DNA from: SAR324 cluster bacterium REDSEA-S27_B3
GTDB taxonomy: Bacteria > SAR324 > NAC60-12
DNA length: 64,000 nucleotides
NCBI GenBank assembly: GCA_001627865.1
Contig: LUQO01000047.1
Coordinates: 29,263 to 93,262, forward strand
Reading direction: 5' to 3'
Under the pieces are notes generated by a model, which did no database searches, had not been told where the DNA came from, and saw only the letters and a program-made list of their open reading frames with translations. The translations under genes and the position numbers were made by a program. This document shows positions 27,534 to 36,507 of this stretch, in pieces (positions within the stretch are counted from its first letter, which is position 1; every line of letters begins with the position of its first letter).

Positions 27534-28044
27534 GCACCTCCTCTGCGCCGTTGCTTTTCATAATTGTTTCAAATTGCTCAAGATTTGCTGCATCACACCG
27601 CACTACTACACCGAAACGATCCCGCTGAAAACGTCTATATTTTTTGGCAGCCTTTGGTATAGGAAATCGGAATGAGTCTATAATTCCAAGAAGTGCTATA
27701 CTGATCAATGTAAAGATAGTGGTGAACAAAACCGTCAGTTCAAATCCAATGATTGTATAAGGTGGAATGGCCAAAATAGGTTTTCCACTTACAGGCAAAA
27801 CCCAATCAGAAGCAGTCCATGCAGGCAAACTGTAACCGACAAAACACCCCAGCGCTCCAAAAAACAATGCAATCCAGGGAAGAACAGTTGTTGGATTTCC
27901 TAATGCATGATCAATTTCATGCCTTGGACAAGGAGTAATCACAGTAGGCTGAACTCCCTTTTCCCGGATTTGCTCTATAGTTTCGGTGGTTTCATCCATA
28001 TATTCGAAAATTCCCCACACACCGGTAAAATTACCCATCACCAT
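27520..28044 (-). CDS. actD: Alternative complex III subunit ActD
   Basis: 174 residues of the DUF3341/ActD family: a soluble N-terminal part (GVWGIFEYMDETTETIEQIR, then CPRHEIDHAL), two transmembrane helices (about 58-76 and 96-120) separated by a periplasmic loop, and a C-terminal ferredoxin-like domain (KKYRRFQRDRFGVVVRCD). It anchors and stabilises the ACIII membrane part. Start is ATG at 28044 or the in-frame ATG two codons later (28038); both overlap the actC stop. Confidence 0.9.
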   Translation of the reverse strand: MVMGNFTGVWGIFEYMDETTETIEQIREKGVQPTVITPCPRHEIDHALGNPTTVLPWIALFFGALGCFVGYSLPAWTASDWVLPVSGKPILAIPPYTIIGFELTVLFTTIFTLISIALLGIIDSFRFPIPKAAKKYRRFQRDRFGVVVRCDAANLEQFETIMKSNGAEEVHVEK

Positions 28045-29497
28045 CCTTTTTTACATTGTTTTTCATTGGAGGCTTAGTCCCTTCCTTCAATTCCATGATA
28101 GCCATTGGCGGCAAGCTCTTGACAAATATAGTAAACAAAGTAAAGAAAAATCCAAAACTGCCTATGGTGACACCTGTTTCCACTATGGTAGGCCAGTATT
28201 CTCCCCAGGACGCAGGATCATATTCGTGCTGTAAAGAACTGCCGATAATATTGAATCTTTCAAACCACATCCCAACATTAATCAAAGCAGCAATTATCCA
28301 AACTGCCAGAGGGTTATTTCTGACTTTCCAGCGCCACAGAGGTATGGGGGCAATTACGTTACAAAAAACCATCAGCCAGAATGCAATCTGAGGGAAGTTG
28401 AGTTGGTTATCACCCAGTAATGTCCAGCTTTGCATCTCACCAAAAGGACGGTAGTAAAAAATAGCCCGTTCATAGGGGCTTCCGCTGTAATATCCGATGA
28501 AAAATTCTGTGGCATAAGCGTATCCCACAATAATTGATGTGAAAATAATCACTCTCGAAACACTTTGAATCACATGATTTGTAATATAATCCTGTAATCC
28601 AAAAACTGCCCGTATTGGAATCAAAACTGTTAATACCATTGCAAGTCCGGAAAATATTGCTCCGGCCACAAAATAGGGCGCAAAAATTGTGGTATGCCAC
28701 CCCGGAACAGAAGACATGGCAAAGTCCCAGGACACGATAGAATGCACTGAAAAAACAAGTGGGGTGGCAAATGCAGCAAAAATGAGATAGCCACGCATGT
28801 AATGCACCCATTGATGGTTAGTTCCTCTCCAGGCTAAAGCCAATGGAGCATAAACCAAAGCTTTCAGTTTTTTACCCTTACGGATTGCTTCATCACGTAA
28901 AATTGCAATGTCCGGAATCAACCCCAACAGGAAGAACATGATTGAAACAGACATATAAGTTGTCACCGCAAATACATCCCAAAGAAGTGGTGACTTGAAG
29001 TTAACCCAAAGCATCCTTTCATTAGGATAAGGAATAAGCCAGAAAGCAAGCCATGGTCGTCCAATGTGTATTAGGGGGAATAGTCCCGCAGTAAACACAG
29101 CGAATACAGTCATGGCTTCAGCGCTGCGATAAATTGCTGTTCGCCATGGTGCGCGTGTTAAATAAAATACCGCAGAAATAAGCGTCCCGGCATGACCTAT
29201 CCCAATCCAAAATACAAAGTTTGTAATATAAAAACCCCAGGCAATAGGATGACTGATTCCACTATAACCAATCCCAACATCAACCTGAATGGCAAAACTT
29301 AGTGCACCTAAGCCTAAAGCCATTATGAAACCAAGCAGCAGGAGATAGTATGATGGATGCGGCTTGTCCAGCATAGCCAGCATTTCATCATTTATTTCTC
29401 CATAACCCAGGGTTGTTGCCTTGATTCCTGGATGGCCTATGTGTTCATCTATGATAACCTTCCCTGCAGTAGGGTCATATCCCGAAGCTGTTCCCAT
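28031..29497 (-). CDS. actC: Alternative complex III subunit ActC (NrfD-like)
   Basis: 488-residue membrane protein with about ten transmembrane helices, the main quinol-binding subunit of ACIII. Family patterns: FVFWIGIGHAGTLISAVFYL, WDFAMSSVPGWHTTIFAPYF, and ERFNIIGSSLQHEYDPASWG. It is paralogous to ActF in the same operon. The N-terminal cytoplasmic tail includes LDKPHPSYYLLLLG. It sits between actB and actD. Confidence 0.93.
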   Translation of the reverse strand: MGTASGYDPTAGKVIIDEHIGHPGIKATTLGYGEINDEMLAMLDKPHPSYYLLLLGFIMALGLGALSFAIQVDVGIGYSGISHPIAWGFYITNFVFWIGIGHAGTLISAVFYLTRAPWRTAIYRSAEAMTVFAVFTAGLFPLIHIGRPWLAFWLIPYPNERMLWVNFKSPLLWDVFAVTTYMSVSIMFFLLGLIPDIAILRDEAIRKGKKLKALVYAPLALAWRGTNHQWVHYMRGYLIFAAFATPLVFSVHSIVSWDFAMSSVPGWHTTIFAPYFVAGAIFSGLAMVLTVLIPIRAVFGLQDYITNHVIQSVSRVIIFTSIIVGYAYATEFFIGYYSGSPYERAIFYYRPFGEMQSWTLLGDNQLNFPQIAFWLMVFCNVIAPIPLWRWKVRNNPLAVWIIAALINVGMWFERFNIIGSSLQHEYDPASWGEYWPTIVETGVTIGSFGFFFTLFTIFVKSLPPMAIMELKEGTKPPMKNNVKKDGDG

Positions 29498-29527
29498 TTA
29501 TTCTCCGTTCACTCCTTGCTCAAATGG

Positions 29528-32500
29528 TTATCCATGACTTGTTTCTGTTTCATGAGATTCGTGTTTCTCTGAACCATGTCCATCAATTTCTCTTGTATTG
29601 ACTTTTTTCAGATACGTAATTGCAGGTTTATAATTAAGCTCAGCTAATACTTCATATTGCCGATCTCTATTTTCCTGATTATTTCTTAATGCCTGTTTGG
29701 CAACTTTGCTTTCTGGATCCATTAAATTGCCGAAAGTAATAGCATTTGTTGGACAAGTTTGTTGGCATGCAGTCTTTACTTCACCATCTTCCAGATCTCG
29801 TCCAAGATTATTAGCATCATGTTTGGCTGTATTAATTCGCTGCACACAGAATGTGCATTTTTCCATTACCCCGACTTCACGCGTTGTGATTGTACTGTTC
29901 AACTGCTGATCCAGCGGAGATGGGAATTCATAATCGAACCAGTTAAACCGCCTAACTTTGTATGCGCAGTTGTTTGAGCAGTACCTTGTTCCTACACAAC
30001 GGTTGTACACCATTGCGTTTAGTCCTTCAGGATTATGATATGTAGCATAAACAGGACAGACAGTTTCGCAGCCGGCATTGCCGCATTGTTGACAAAGCAT
30101 AGGCGTAAAACGTGTTTCATGATCATCCCCCATACCTTCAATGTATCGCTCAAGTCGTATCCAGGACATTTCACGTCCAATCGCAGTCCTCATTTTTCCA
30201 ACAACAGGGAGATTATTTTCTGCATAACATGCAACAACACATGCAGAACATCCGTTGCATCGATCTAAATCAATAGTCATTCCCCACCGATACGGTTTGT
30301 AATATCCAGCGGTTTCTGAACGATCCGGATAAAATTCAGAAGGACGAGCATGTTTCCCGTGATGATCTCCACCTTTAGCCAACTCTTCAACAGTGGTAGC
30401 GGCAGCAATATTCCGTCCAAGCTGACGTGCATTCCCATCAGTGTTTACTGTGAAGGATTTATCATTAACCATCTTAAGTTGTGCTTGTGTTCCAACAAGG
30501 GTTAAAGAACCGGTACCGTCCAGATTGTTGGGCAAAAGATCCATCACATTAATTCCGAATCCGTCTGCAACATCTCCAGAATGCTGATGTCCCTGTCCCA
30601 AAGGGATTGCAATTGCGTCCCTGTGAATTCCAAAATGATAATAAGCAGTTGCTTGAACTGAACCATGCGGTGTACTAACTTCCACAATTGCCCGGTCATT
30701 AATACCCATTTTCTGTGCAGTGTCCGGATTTATTTCCACCCAGGAATCCCAGACAATCTGGCTCATTGGATTTGGAACTTCCTGTAACCAAGGTTTGTTT
30801 GCACCACTGCCGTCGCCATGAAATATTGAGGCTGTTGGGATCAAAGTCAGTCCGTCCTTTGCAGTCATGCCTGGGTCATTGACCTGAACAGAAGTTACTT
30901 TTCTGTTCAAACTCACATGAGCATATTCAGGTTTTTGGAAAATACCTCCGTTTTCCAATACTTTAATCCAAAAGTTGTCAAAGTTACCCGTGTCTCCAAC
31001 TTCGCTTTGAACTTTTCTCCATTTATTCTGTAAATAATCAAAATAGCTTGAAATACCTGAAAATGCTTTGTTGTTAACTTGCTGAACAGCCTCCAACAAA
31101 ATATCTTCACGGGCTTTTGCATCAAACCCCTTAACAGCTGTCATTACTGGCTGCTGAATACTTCGTACTCCGCTTCTTGGGAATGCGTCTCCCCAACTTT
31201 CATAAGCGGTAAGAGCAGGCAATACCAGGTTAGCTGCATGAGAAGTTTCGCTTTTTTGAGAGACAATACTGACCACAAATGCTTTTTGCATAGCTTGCAA
31301 TAACTCCACTGATGGAGGAAGCGCGTAAACAGGATTGGAGTCATCAATGATTAAAAGTTTGATTTTTCCTGAATTCAGGTCGTTGATCAACTGCACTATT
31401 TGCTGATGAGATGATGTTTCAGAGGGTGATTGATCATAAAAACGAACTGTTTCGCCCAATGCACCAGAAACAGCGTTAAGTATATTAACAGCAGTTAATG
31501 TTTCAACACTCTGTTCTGTTGCGGCAAGGTTTCCTCCCCCAAGTGCCAACAGTGTGCTGTGTCCAATTACATCTTTTGCCAGCTCACGAAGTAATTCAGC
31601 TGAAACGCCTGTTGCTTCAGAAACTTTTTCGGGCGAATAGGATTCAAGGAATTTTTTCAGGAATTTATAATTATCTTTCTCTTCACGAATAACAGACGCA
31701 ATTGCCAATGCAGCTAATCCTTCAGTTCCCGGATTAATCATGACCCAACGGTCTGCTTTTGCACCAGTAAGAGAAACATGAGGTGATACATGAATTAACC
31801 TGTTCTTTTTACCATCCTTATAGGCATGTGTGTCAGCGAAACGTCTGGCATTTTCAACAGTATTCCCCCAACTTTCCAGAAAATCAGCACCGAAGTTAAG
31901 GATTATTCCAGCGTTTTCGAAAGCATATTCGGGAATATCTGCACGTCCAAATGCAATTCTGTTCGCCTCTACCAGACTGTTTTGATTAAGTAAATTAAAT
32001 CCTACACGCCTGCCTCCGCCAGCGGCATCTAACCATTCATCTATAAAATCGCCATCACTGCCTGTTGTCGGTTTGCCAATGTAAGCGATTGCACCAGATG
32101 CTGTCTGCATTACAGCAGCAAACTGCTTCATTCCCTCTTCCCAAGGAATCTGTTTCCCATCAGCAAGAGGATGGGCAATGCGTGAGGGATTGTAAAGAGT
32201 TTGCATTGAGGCCTGTCCGCGTGCGCACAGTGCCCCTTGATTAATTGGATGATTTGGATTACCTTCTGCTTTTTGAGCGCGATGTTCCCTTGTAGTAACC
32301 ATCATTCCACATGCCGCTTCGCATTCACGGCAGGTAGTCATATAGTTATATGTGGTGTGAGGAGTATATTCATAATTTGTAGGAGGTACCAGCATGGGAA
32401 TCAGTTTCTCGGGCTTTTTCTCACATCCCGCGATAACTGCGGTTGCTCCGCCGGCTCCCATGTATTTGAATAATTTCCTTCTGCTGAGGCCTTTCTTCAT
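29528..32500 (-). CDS. actB: Alternative complex III subunit ActB (molybdopterin-like plus iron-sulfur)
   Basis: 990-residue periplasmic subunit. The N-terminus has a twin-arginine motif (SRRKLFK) and a lipobox-like VIAGC (C26), so it is probably Tat-exported and membrane-tethered. The first part (about 50-700) is a molybdopterin-oxidoreductase-like fold, known in ACIII to lack the cofactor; CRECEAACGM could bind a cluster. The last part (about 735-990) is a four-cluster iron-sulfur domain with cysteine groups near 738 (CNGCSACVVAC), 803 (CQQCGNAGCETVCP), 834 (CVGTRYCSNNC) and 882-915 (CTFCVQR, CQQTCP). Clusters pass electrons from quinol to the cytochromes. The Shine-Dalgarno AAAGGAG precedes ATG. 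In related complexes the two parts are the fused homologues of PsrA and PsrB. Confidence 0.95.
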   Translation of the reverse strand: MKKGLSRRKLFKYMGAGGATAVIAGCEKKPEKLIPMLVPPTNYEYTPHTTYNYMTTCRECEAACGMMVTTREHRAQKAEGNPNHPINQGALCARGQASMQTLYNPSRIAHPLADGKQIPWEEGMKQFAAVMQTASGAIAYIGKPTTGSDGDFIDEWLDAAGGGRRVGFNLLNQNSLVEANRIAFGRADIPEYAFENAGIILNFGADFLESWGNTVENARRFADTHAYKDGKKNRLIHVSPHVSLTGAKADRWVMINPGTEGLAALAIASVIREEKDNYKFLKKFLESYSPEKVSEATGVSAELLRELAKDVIGHSTLLALGGGNLAATEQSVETLTAVNILNAVSGALGETVRFYDQSPSETSSHQQIVQLINDLNSGKIKLLIIDDSNPVYALPPSVELLQAMQKAFVVSIVSQKSETSHAANLVLPALTAYESWGDAFPRSGVRSIQQPVMTAVKGFDAKAREDILLEAVQQVNNKAFSGISSYFDYLQNKWRKVQSEVGDTGNFDNFWIKVLENGGIFQKPEYAHVSLNRKVTSVQVNDPGMTAKDGLTLIPTASIFHGDGSGANKPWLQEVPNPMSQIVWDSWVEINPDTAQKMGINDRAIVEVSTPHGSVQATAYYHFGIHRDAIAIPLGQGHQHSGDVADGFGINVMDLLPNNLDGTGSLTLVGTQAQLKMVNDKSFTVNTDGNARQLGRNIAAATTVEELAKGGDHHGKHARPSEFYPDRSETAGYYKPYRWGMTIDLDRCNGCSACVVACYAENNLPVVGKMRTAIGREMSWIRLERYIEGMGDDHETRFTPMLCQQCGNAGCETVCPVYATYHNPEGLNAMVYNRCVGTRYCSNNCAYKVRRFNWFDYEFPSPLDQQLNSTITTREVGVMEKCTFCVQRINTAKHDANNLGRDLEDGEVKTACQQTCPTNAITFGNLMDPESKVAKQALRNNQENRDRQYEVLAELNYKPAITYLKKVNTREIDGHGSEKHESHETETSHG

Positions 32501-32531
32501 TCAGATCTCCTTTGTAAAATCTCGCGACTTA

Positions 32532-33260
32532 TTAATAATGGCATGTTAAACAGTCCAATGTGTTTGGGTTGTGAAATCCCTTATCATTGATAAGACCGAT
32601 AGCTGCTTCACGTTCTATATCCATTTCTTTTGCATGAAACCAGCCGGCCCATGTGTTGCCAGTACGCTTACGTTCTTTAGCTCCTTTTACTTGCAGGTGA
32701 CACTCCATACACCATCCCATCTTTCCGAAATTATCATCCACCTGTTTCATTCCATCCATACTGCGAACATCACCGTGACATGCTATGCAACGTTCGTCTC
32801 CTCCTGTTCTGAATAGCGCTAACTTGCATTCTAAACTTCTTGGTGCGTTTTCAGCATCACATCCCCCTCCTGCATCACTGATGAGGCGATCACTGTCAGC
32901 ATTGATATGTTTTTTGTGAGGGAATCGAACAAAATCCGGTATATCATGAACCTTAACCCATGGTATAGGAATGTTTTTGGACCAGTATTCACGCATTTTA
33001 TTAACTTCACTGCTTTCAGGCTTCACCAATTTCATTTCCTGCGGTCCATGACAACCAATACATGTACTGACAGGCGGAACTCCTGAAGAGAACGAACGCC
33101 TGGCATAGAGATGACAGTATTGACAGGGAATTCCGTTTTGAACTGTGTGGAGCTTGTGGCTGAAGGCTATAGGCTGCTTTGCATAAGCTGCCGAAGAGTA
33201 TATCGTGATAAATAAAAAAGATATAAGCAAACTTAGCAAATTGAATTGCCGTGAAACCAT
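32532..33260 (-). CDS. actA: Alternative complex III pentaheme cytochrome ActA
   Basis: 242 residues with an N-terminal signal or anchor (about 6-27, ending AYA-KQ) and exactly five CxxCH heme sites: C46-H50, C67-H71, C158-H162, C184-H188 and C237-H241. This is the ActA signature. It forms the electron wire on the periplasmic side with ActE. It is the first gene of actABCDEF, all on the minus strand and tightly spaced. The last heme site lies at the extreme C-terminus (CLTCHY). Confidence 0.95.
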   Translation of the reverse strand: MVSRQFNLLSLLISFLFITIYSSAAYAKQPIAFSHKLHTVQNGIPCQYCHLYARRSFSSGVPPVSTCIGCHGPQEMKLVKPESSEVNKMREYWSKNIPIPWVKVHDIPDFVRFPHKKHINADSDRLISDAGGGCDAENAPRSLECKLALFRTGGDERCIACHGDVRSMDGMKQVDDNFGKMGWCMECHLQVKGAKERKRTGNTWAGWFHAKEMDIEREAAIGLINDKGFHNPNTLDCLTCHY

Positions 33261-33321
33261 GTAAATATGTATAAAGAATAAAGATTGTTTAACAATTAAA
33301 TTTCAGTGAAGCATGAAATCA

Positions 33322-33389
33322 TGTAGCTCGAAAAATTGCAACCCTTTTTTTAAAAATTTATCTTTTTTTGGGGTTTAATTAGAGCTACA
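33322..33389. terminator. Interrupted inverted repeat between redoxin gene and actA
   Basis: TGTAGCTC (33322-33329) pairs with GAGCTACA (33382-33389), and inside it AACCC pairs with GGGTT; long T- and A-runs lie between them. It lies between the end of the redoxin gene and the start of actA, both on the minus strand, so it could terminate the former or regulate the latter. Confidence 0.4.
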
Positions 33390-33477
33390 TCTCAATATAA
33401 TACTCAAATTTAAACTGCATTATAAAAATAAATTAACTTTGTTCAATTAAATAGTATAAAGTTGTCACTGCTTCAGT

Positions 33478-34068
33478 TTATGTGTTGAAGTAGTCAGGTT
33501 CCTCACCAATTTTCCATTTTATGTTGCATCCCATACTAGGCATCTGTTCTGCTGGAATAACTGTCCCCTGAAGCAAAGCATTAGTCGCATTGCGGAGATC
33601 CTCTCCTGTTACCGGAACTGAGTTTTTTGGTCTGCTTGAATCATATTGACCTCTGTAAACTAAATTACGTTCTTTGTCATATAGAAAAAAATCTGGAGTG
33701 CATGCTGCCCGATATGCTTTAGCAATCTCCTGGCTCTCATCAAATAAATAAGGAAATGGGTAAGAATAATTTGCAGCTTCTTCACTCATTTTTTCAGGAC
33801 TGTCGTCAGGAAAACTTTCTACATCATTTGAACTTATCGCAACTACTCCAAGCCCTTTCTTTTGAAATTCAGTCACAAAATTTACAAATGAATCTCGAAT
33901 ATGAACCACGTAAGGACAGTGATTGCAGATGAATACAACCAACAAAGCAGGATATTCTTTGAAAGATTCCAGTGAAACGAGCTTTTCTCCCTTTTCGAGA
34001 TTCAAGTTAGGTAGTTCAAAACCAGGCGCAGGCAAACCCAGTTTTTCCATTGTAGATTTATGTGCCAC
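33478..34068 (-). CDS. Thioredoxin-fold redoxin (PRX-like family)
   Basis: 196-residue cytosolic protein of the AhpC/TSA-redoxin superfamily. It has the N-terminal LGLPAPGFELPNLN typical of peroxiredoxins, then VVFICNHCPYV with C48 and C51 as a CxxC redox pair, and later CTPDFFLYDKERNLVYRGQYD, where the cis-Pro segment follows a cysteine. It matches the bacterial 'thioredoxin family protein' group with CNHCP. Likely a thiol-dependent peroxidase or disulfide reductase; the substrate is unknown. Translation could start at the ATG at 34068 or six codons later (34050). Confidence 0.85.
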   Translation of the reverse strand: MAHKSTMEKLGLPAPGFELPNLNLEKGEKLVSLESFKEYPALLVVFICNHCPYVVHIRDSFVNFVTEFQKKGLGVVAISSNDVESFPDDSPEKMSEEAANYSYPFPYLFDESQEIAKAYRAACTPDFFLYDKERNLVYRGQYDSSRPKNSVPVTGEDLRNATNALLQGTVIPAEQMPSMGCNIKWKIGEEPDYFNT

Positions 34069-34405
34069 CTTTATGTGTCCTTAACTATAAGTATTTACAG
34101 TACACATTCAAATTAATGAAATTAAATCAAAAATACTAACGAATATAATTATCATTCTGCATTATTTTGTCGAGTTTATTTTTTAACACAAGACATAAGC
34201 TCAACATCTGCTCCCACAATTTTCAACAATAATTCTTACTTTTTTTGACATTCAACTGCTGATTCACTACCTTGATCCTTTATAACATACGGCTGCTAAT
34301 ACTTTCTGATGAGTCATTGCGTTATTACAGTAATGGTTTCTTTCTCATTTTATCTCCTTGTGATAAAATAGCTTCCAGCAAACAACCTTAGATCATCCAG
34401 AAGAA
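34069..34405. other. Spacer upstream of the redoxin gene
   Basis: AT-rich; nothing recognised apart from whatever promoter serves the redoxin gene. Confidence 0.4.
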
Positions 34406-34481
34406 TGGTGCTCCCACCGCGACTCGAACGCGGAGCTAGGGATTAGGAATCCCCTATTTTATCCAGTTAAACTATGGGAGC
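34406..34481 (-). tRNA. tRNA-Arg (anticodon CCT)
   Basis: On the minus strand the acceptor arms GCTCCCA/TGGGAGC (5' end at 34481) enclose a D-arm, an anticodon stem GGGGA/TCCCT with loop TTCCTAA (anticodon CCT, reading AGG) and a T-arm CCGCG-TTCGAGT-CGCGG. The 3' CCA is encoded at 34406-34408. The G-U closing pair in the D-arm is acceptable. It stands alone between two protein genes. Confidence 0.93.
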
Positions 34482-34666
34482 TTAAGGCTGAACTAATCAT
34501 GCAGCCGGTTAAAGACCGTCAAGATACATACAATTGAACTCATAAATTATTTTTCAAGTCAACATTTTTTCTTTGCTTCATAAATTGAAACAAGAAAGCT
34601 GATTAAAAGCACAATTTCGTAATTAATAAATGCGACTTAAAAAAAGATTTATATAATCAACTGATA

Positions 34667-36025
34667 ATGTTAGAAAAACATAAATCTATAGCCAAAGATA
34701 TAATTGACCTTGCTCATAAATATGGTGCTGAACAAGCATCTGTGTCTCTGGCCAATTCTACATCTTTTCAGGTAGATGTTCGTGAAAACAAAATTGAATC
34801 TCTTCAAGAATCCGGATCATCCGGAGTTCACCTCACCGTTTCAGTTAAAAAACGAAGGTCCACTGTATCATCAAATGATCTTAGGATAGAGACCTTAGCA
34901 CCATTGATTCGTTCAACTATTGATGCACTCCCCTTTATGGGAGAAGATGAATATTACAGTCTACCAGATCCCAAATTACAGGGACGCGCACCAGGCAACC
35001 TTGAATTTCTTGATCCTGATTTTGACAGTATATCTTCTGAAGAAAAAGTCAAAATATCATTTGATTTAGAAAAACTGACCCTCAATTCAGATAAAAGGCT
35101 TAGAACAGAACAAACTTTTTATTCAGACAGTATCTCTCATATGGTTCATGCCGACTCAAACGGTTTTCTTGAAGGTGAGACAAAAACTCTCTTCAGTTTC
35201 GGAGTTTCAATGGTTGCAGATGATATCAAATCAGCTTCTTCTGACAACGGAGATTCTAAAAACACAGGACGCAAACAAACTGATGGTTGGTTTAGTGCAG
35301 CTAGATTTCAAAACAAATTGTCACCAGCTGAGGAAATTGTAGATAAAGCCTGTCATAGGACCTTACGTAAATTGGGTGCAGTCAAGCCGCCCAGTCAGGA
35401 AGTTCCGGTTATTTTCAGCTCAGAAATGGCACAAAGTTTTTTTGGAAAAATTGCATCCGCCCTCATGGGAGAAAACCTGTTTCGCAAGCAATCCTTTTTG
35501 TTAAATCGACTAAATGTATCAATTGCAGATTCAAGAATAAACTTGATTGATGATCCACTTCTTCCAGGCAAATTAGGCAGCCGTCACTTCGACAGCGAAG
35601 GAGTTGAAGCAAAACCTTTGGTCTTGATAGAAAATGGGGTACTGAAAAATTACATGCTTTCAACATATTCTGCCAACAAACTGGGAATGACTTCCAGCGG
35701 TCATTCCGGCGGCATATCTAATTTGATTCTTAAACGAGGAGAATATCCTGAGGAGGAACTGATTGCCAGTGTTAAAAACGGTTTATATTTGACCTACATG
35801 TCAGGTCAGGGAGCAAATATAGTAACAGGGGATTTTTCACGTGGAGCGCAAGGCATTTGGATTCGTGATGGGAAATTGGCTGAGCCTGTGAGCGAATTTA
35901 CTATTGCTGGAACTTTCCCGGAAATGCTGAAGAAATTAAGCATGATAGGAAGTGAGGTAGATGAGCGAAGTTCCATTCTCACTCCGGCATTCAAAATTGA
36001 CAAAATGTCTGTAAGCGGTACCTGA
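34667..36025 (+). CDS. pmbA: TldD/PmbA-family metallopeptidase (TldE)
   Basis: 452-residue cytosolic protein of the PmbA (TldE) half of the TldD/TldE protease, which degrades unstructured peptides and matures microcin B17 in E. coli. Features: N-terminal AHKYGAEQASVSLANSTSFQVDVRENKIES-type strand pattern, KPLVLIENGVLKNYMLSTYSA in the C-terminal half, and GDFSRGAQGIWIRDGKLAEPVSEFTIAG near residue 385. PmbA lacks the HExxxH metal motif of TldD, and none is visible. No tldD gene is nearby. Start ATG at 34667; no strong Shine-Dalgarno. Confidence 0.9.
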   Translation: MLEKHKSIAKDIIDLAHKYGAEQASVSLANSTSFQVDVRENKIESLQESGSSGVHLTVSVKKRRSTVSSNDLRIETLAPLIRSTIDALPFMGEDEYYSLPDPKLQGRAPGNLEFLDPDFDSISSEEKVKISFDLEKLTLNSDKRLRTEQTFYSDSISHMVHADSNGFLEGETKTLFSFGVSMVADDIKSASSDNGDSKNTGRKQTDGWFSAARFQNKLSPAEEIVDKACHRTLRKLGAVKPPSQEVPVIFSSEMAQSFFGKIASALMGENLFRKQSFLLNRLNVSIADSRINLIDDPLLPGKLGSRHFDSEGVEAKPLVLIENGVLKNYMLSTYSANKLGMTSSGHSGGISNLILKRGEYPEEELIASVKNGLYLTYMSGQGANIVTGDFSRGAQGIWIRDGKLAEPVSEFTIAGTFPEMLKKLSMIGSEVDERSSILTPAFKIDKMSVSGT

Positions 36026-36030
36026 TTTAT

Positions 36031-36411
36031 TCAGGAAGACTGGAGCATGTCCTGTACAGTTGAAGCAGAATGTTCCAGCAAAGTAGTACGAAACTGAGCC
36101 CCATATATGCCTTGTTGTCGTAATTCTTTAGCTGTCAATTTCAATCCTTCCAGATATTCTAACACTGCGAATTCTGATACATTCTGATTAAGCAATTTTT
36201 CTGTTCCTTCATACATTGCAACAATCATGGTCTGATGTTGCTCGTCCCCTAAGAAAGATCGCATTGTTGTTGTTCCTTGTTCAAAATTGTGTCGAAAACT
36301 GCGAATGTTTTGAAATGAAAGTCTGTGATTGTCAGGCATAGAAAATGTTGGCACATTTTCTGATCTCTCATTTTTCAACTGAAATGTGTAACCTGTGTAT
36401 TTTACATTCAT
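36031..36411 (-). CDS. Unknown small protein
   Basis: 126 residues, no family recognised, no signal peptide or membrane segment. It looks mostly helical after residue 35 (MIVAMYEGTEKLLNQNVSEF, AVLEYLEGLKLTAKELRQQG). It converges on pmbA with only 5 bp between the stops and is divergent from the glycosyltransferase gene. Length and coherent amino-acid use favour a real gene, but the ribosome-binding site is weak. Confidence 0.5.
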   Translation of the reverse strand: MNVKYTGYTFQLKNERSENVPTFSMPDNHRLSFQNIRSFRHNFEQGTTTMRSFLGDEQHQTMIVAMYEGTEKLLNQNVSEFAVLEYLEGLKLTAKELRQQGIYGAQFRTTLLEHSASTVQDMLQSS

Positions 36412-36507
36412 AGTTCAGGTTTTAGTCATAGCGACTTGGAGTTGACTGTGATTGAATAGAATACAATGCAAACACCATGACAACTTAACTTTTGTGTAAA
36501 GGAAGAC

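Noticed and set aside
29528..32500. ActB as a molybdenum nitrate or polysulfide reductase.
   Set aside because: The pentaheme ActA, ActC/ActF pair, ActD and ActE around it identify alternative complex III.
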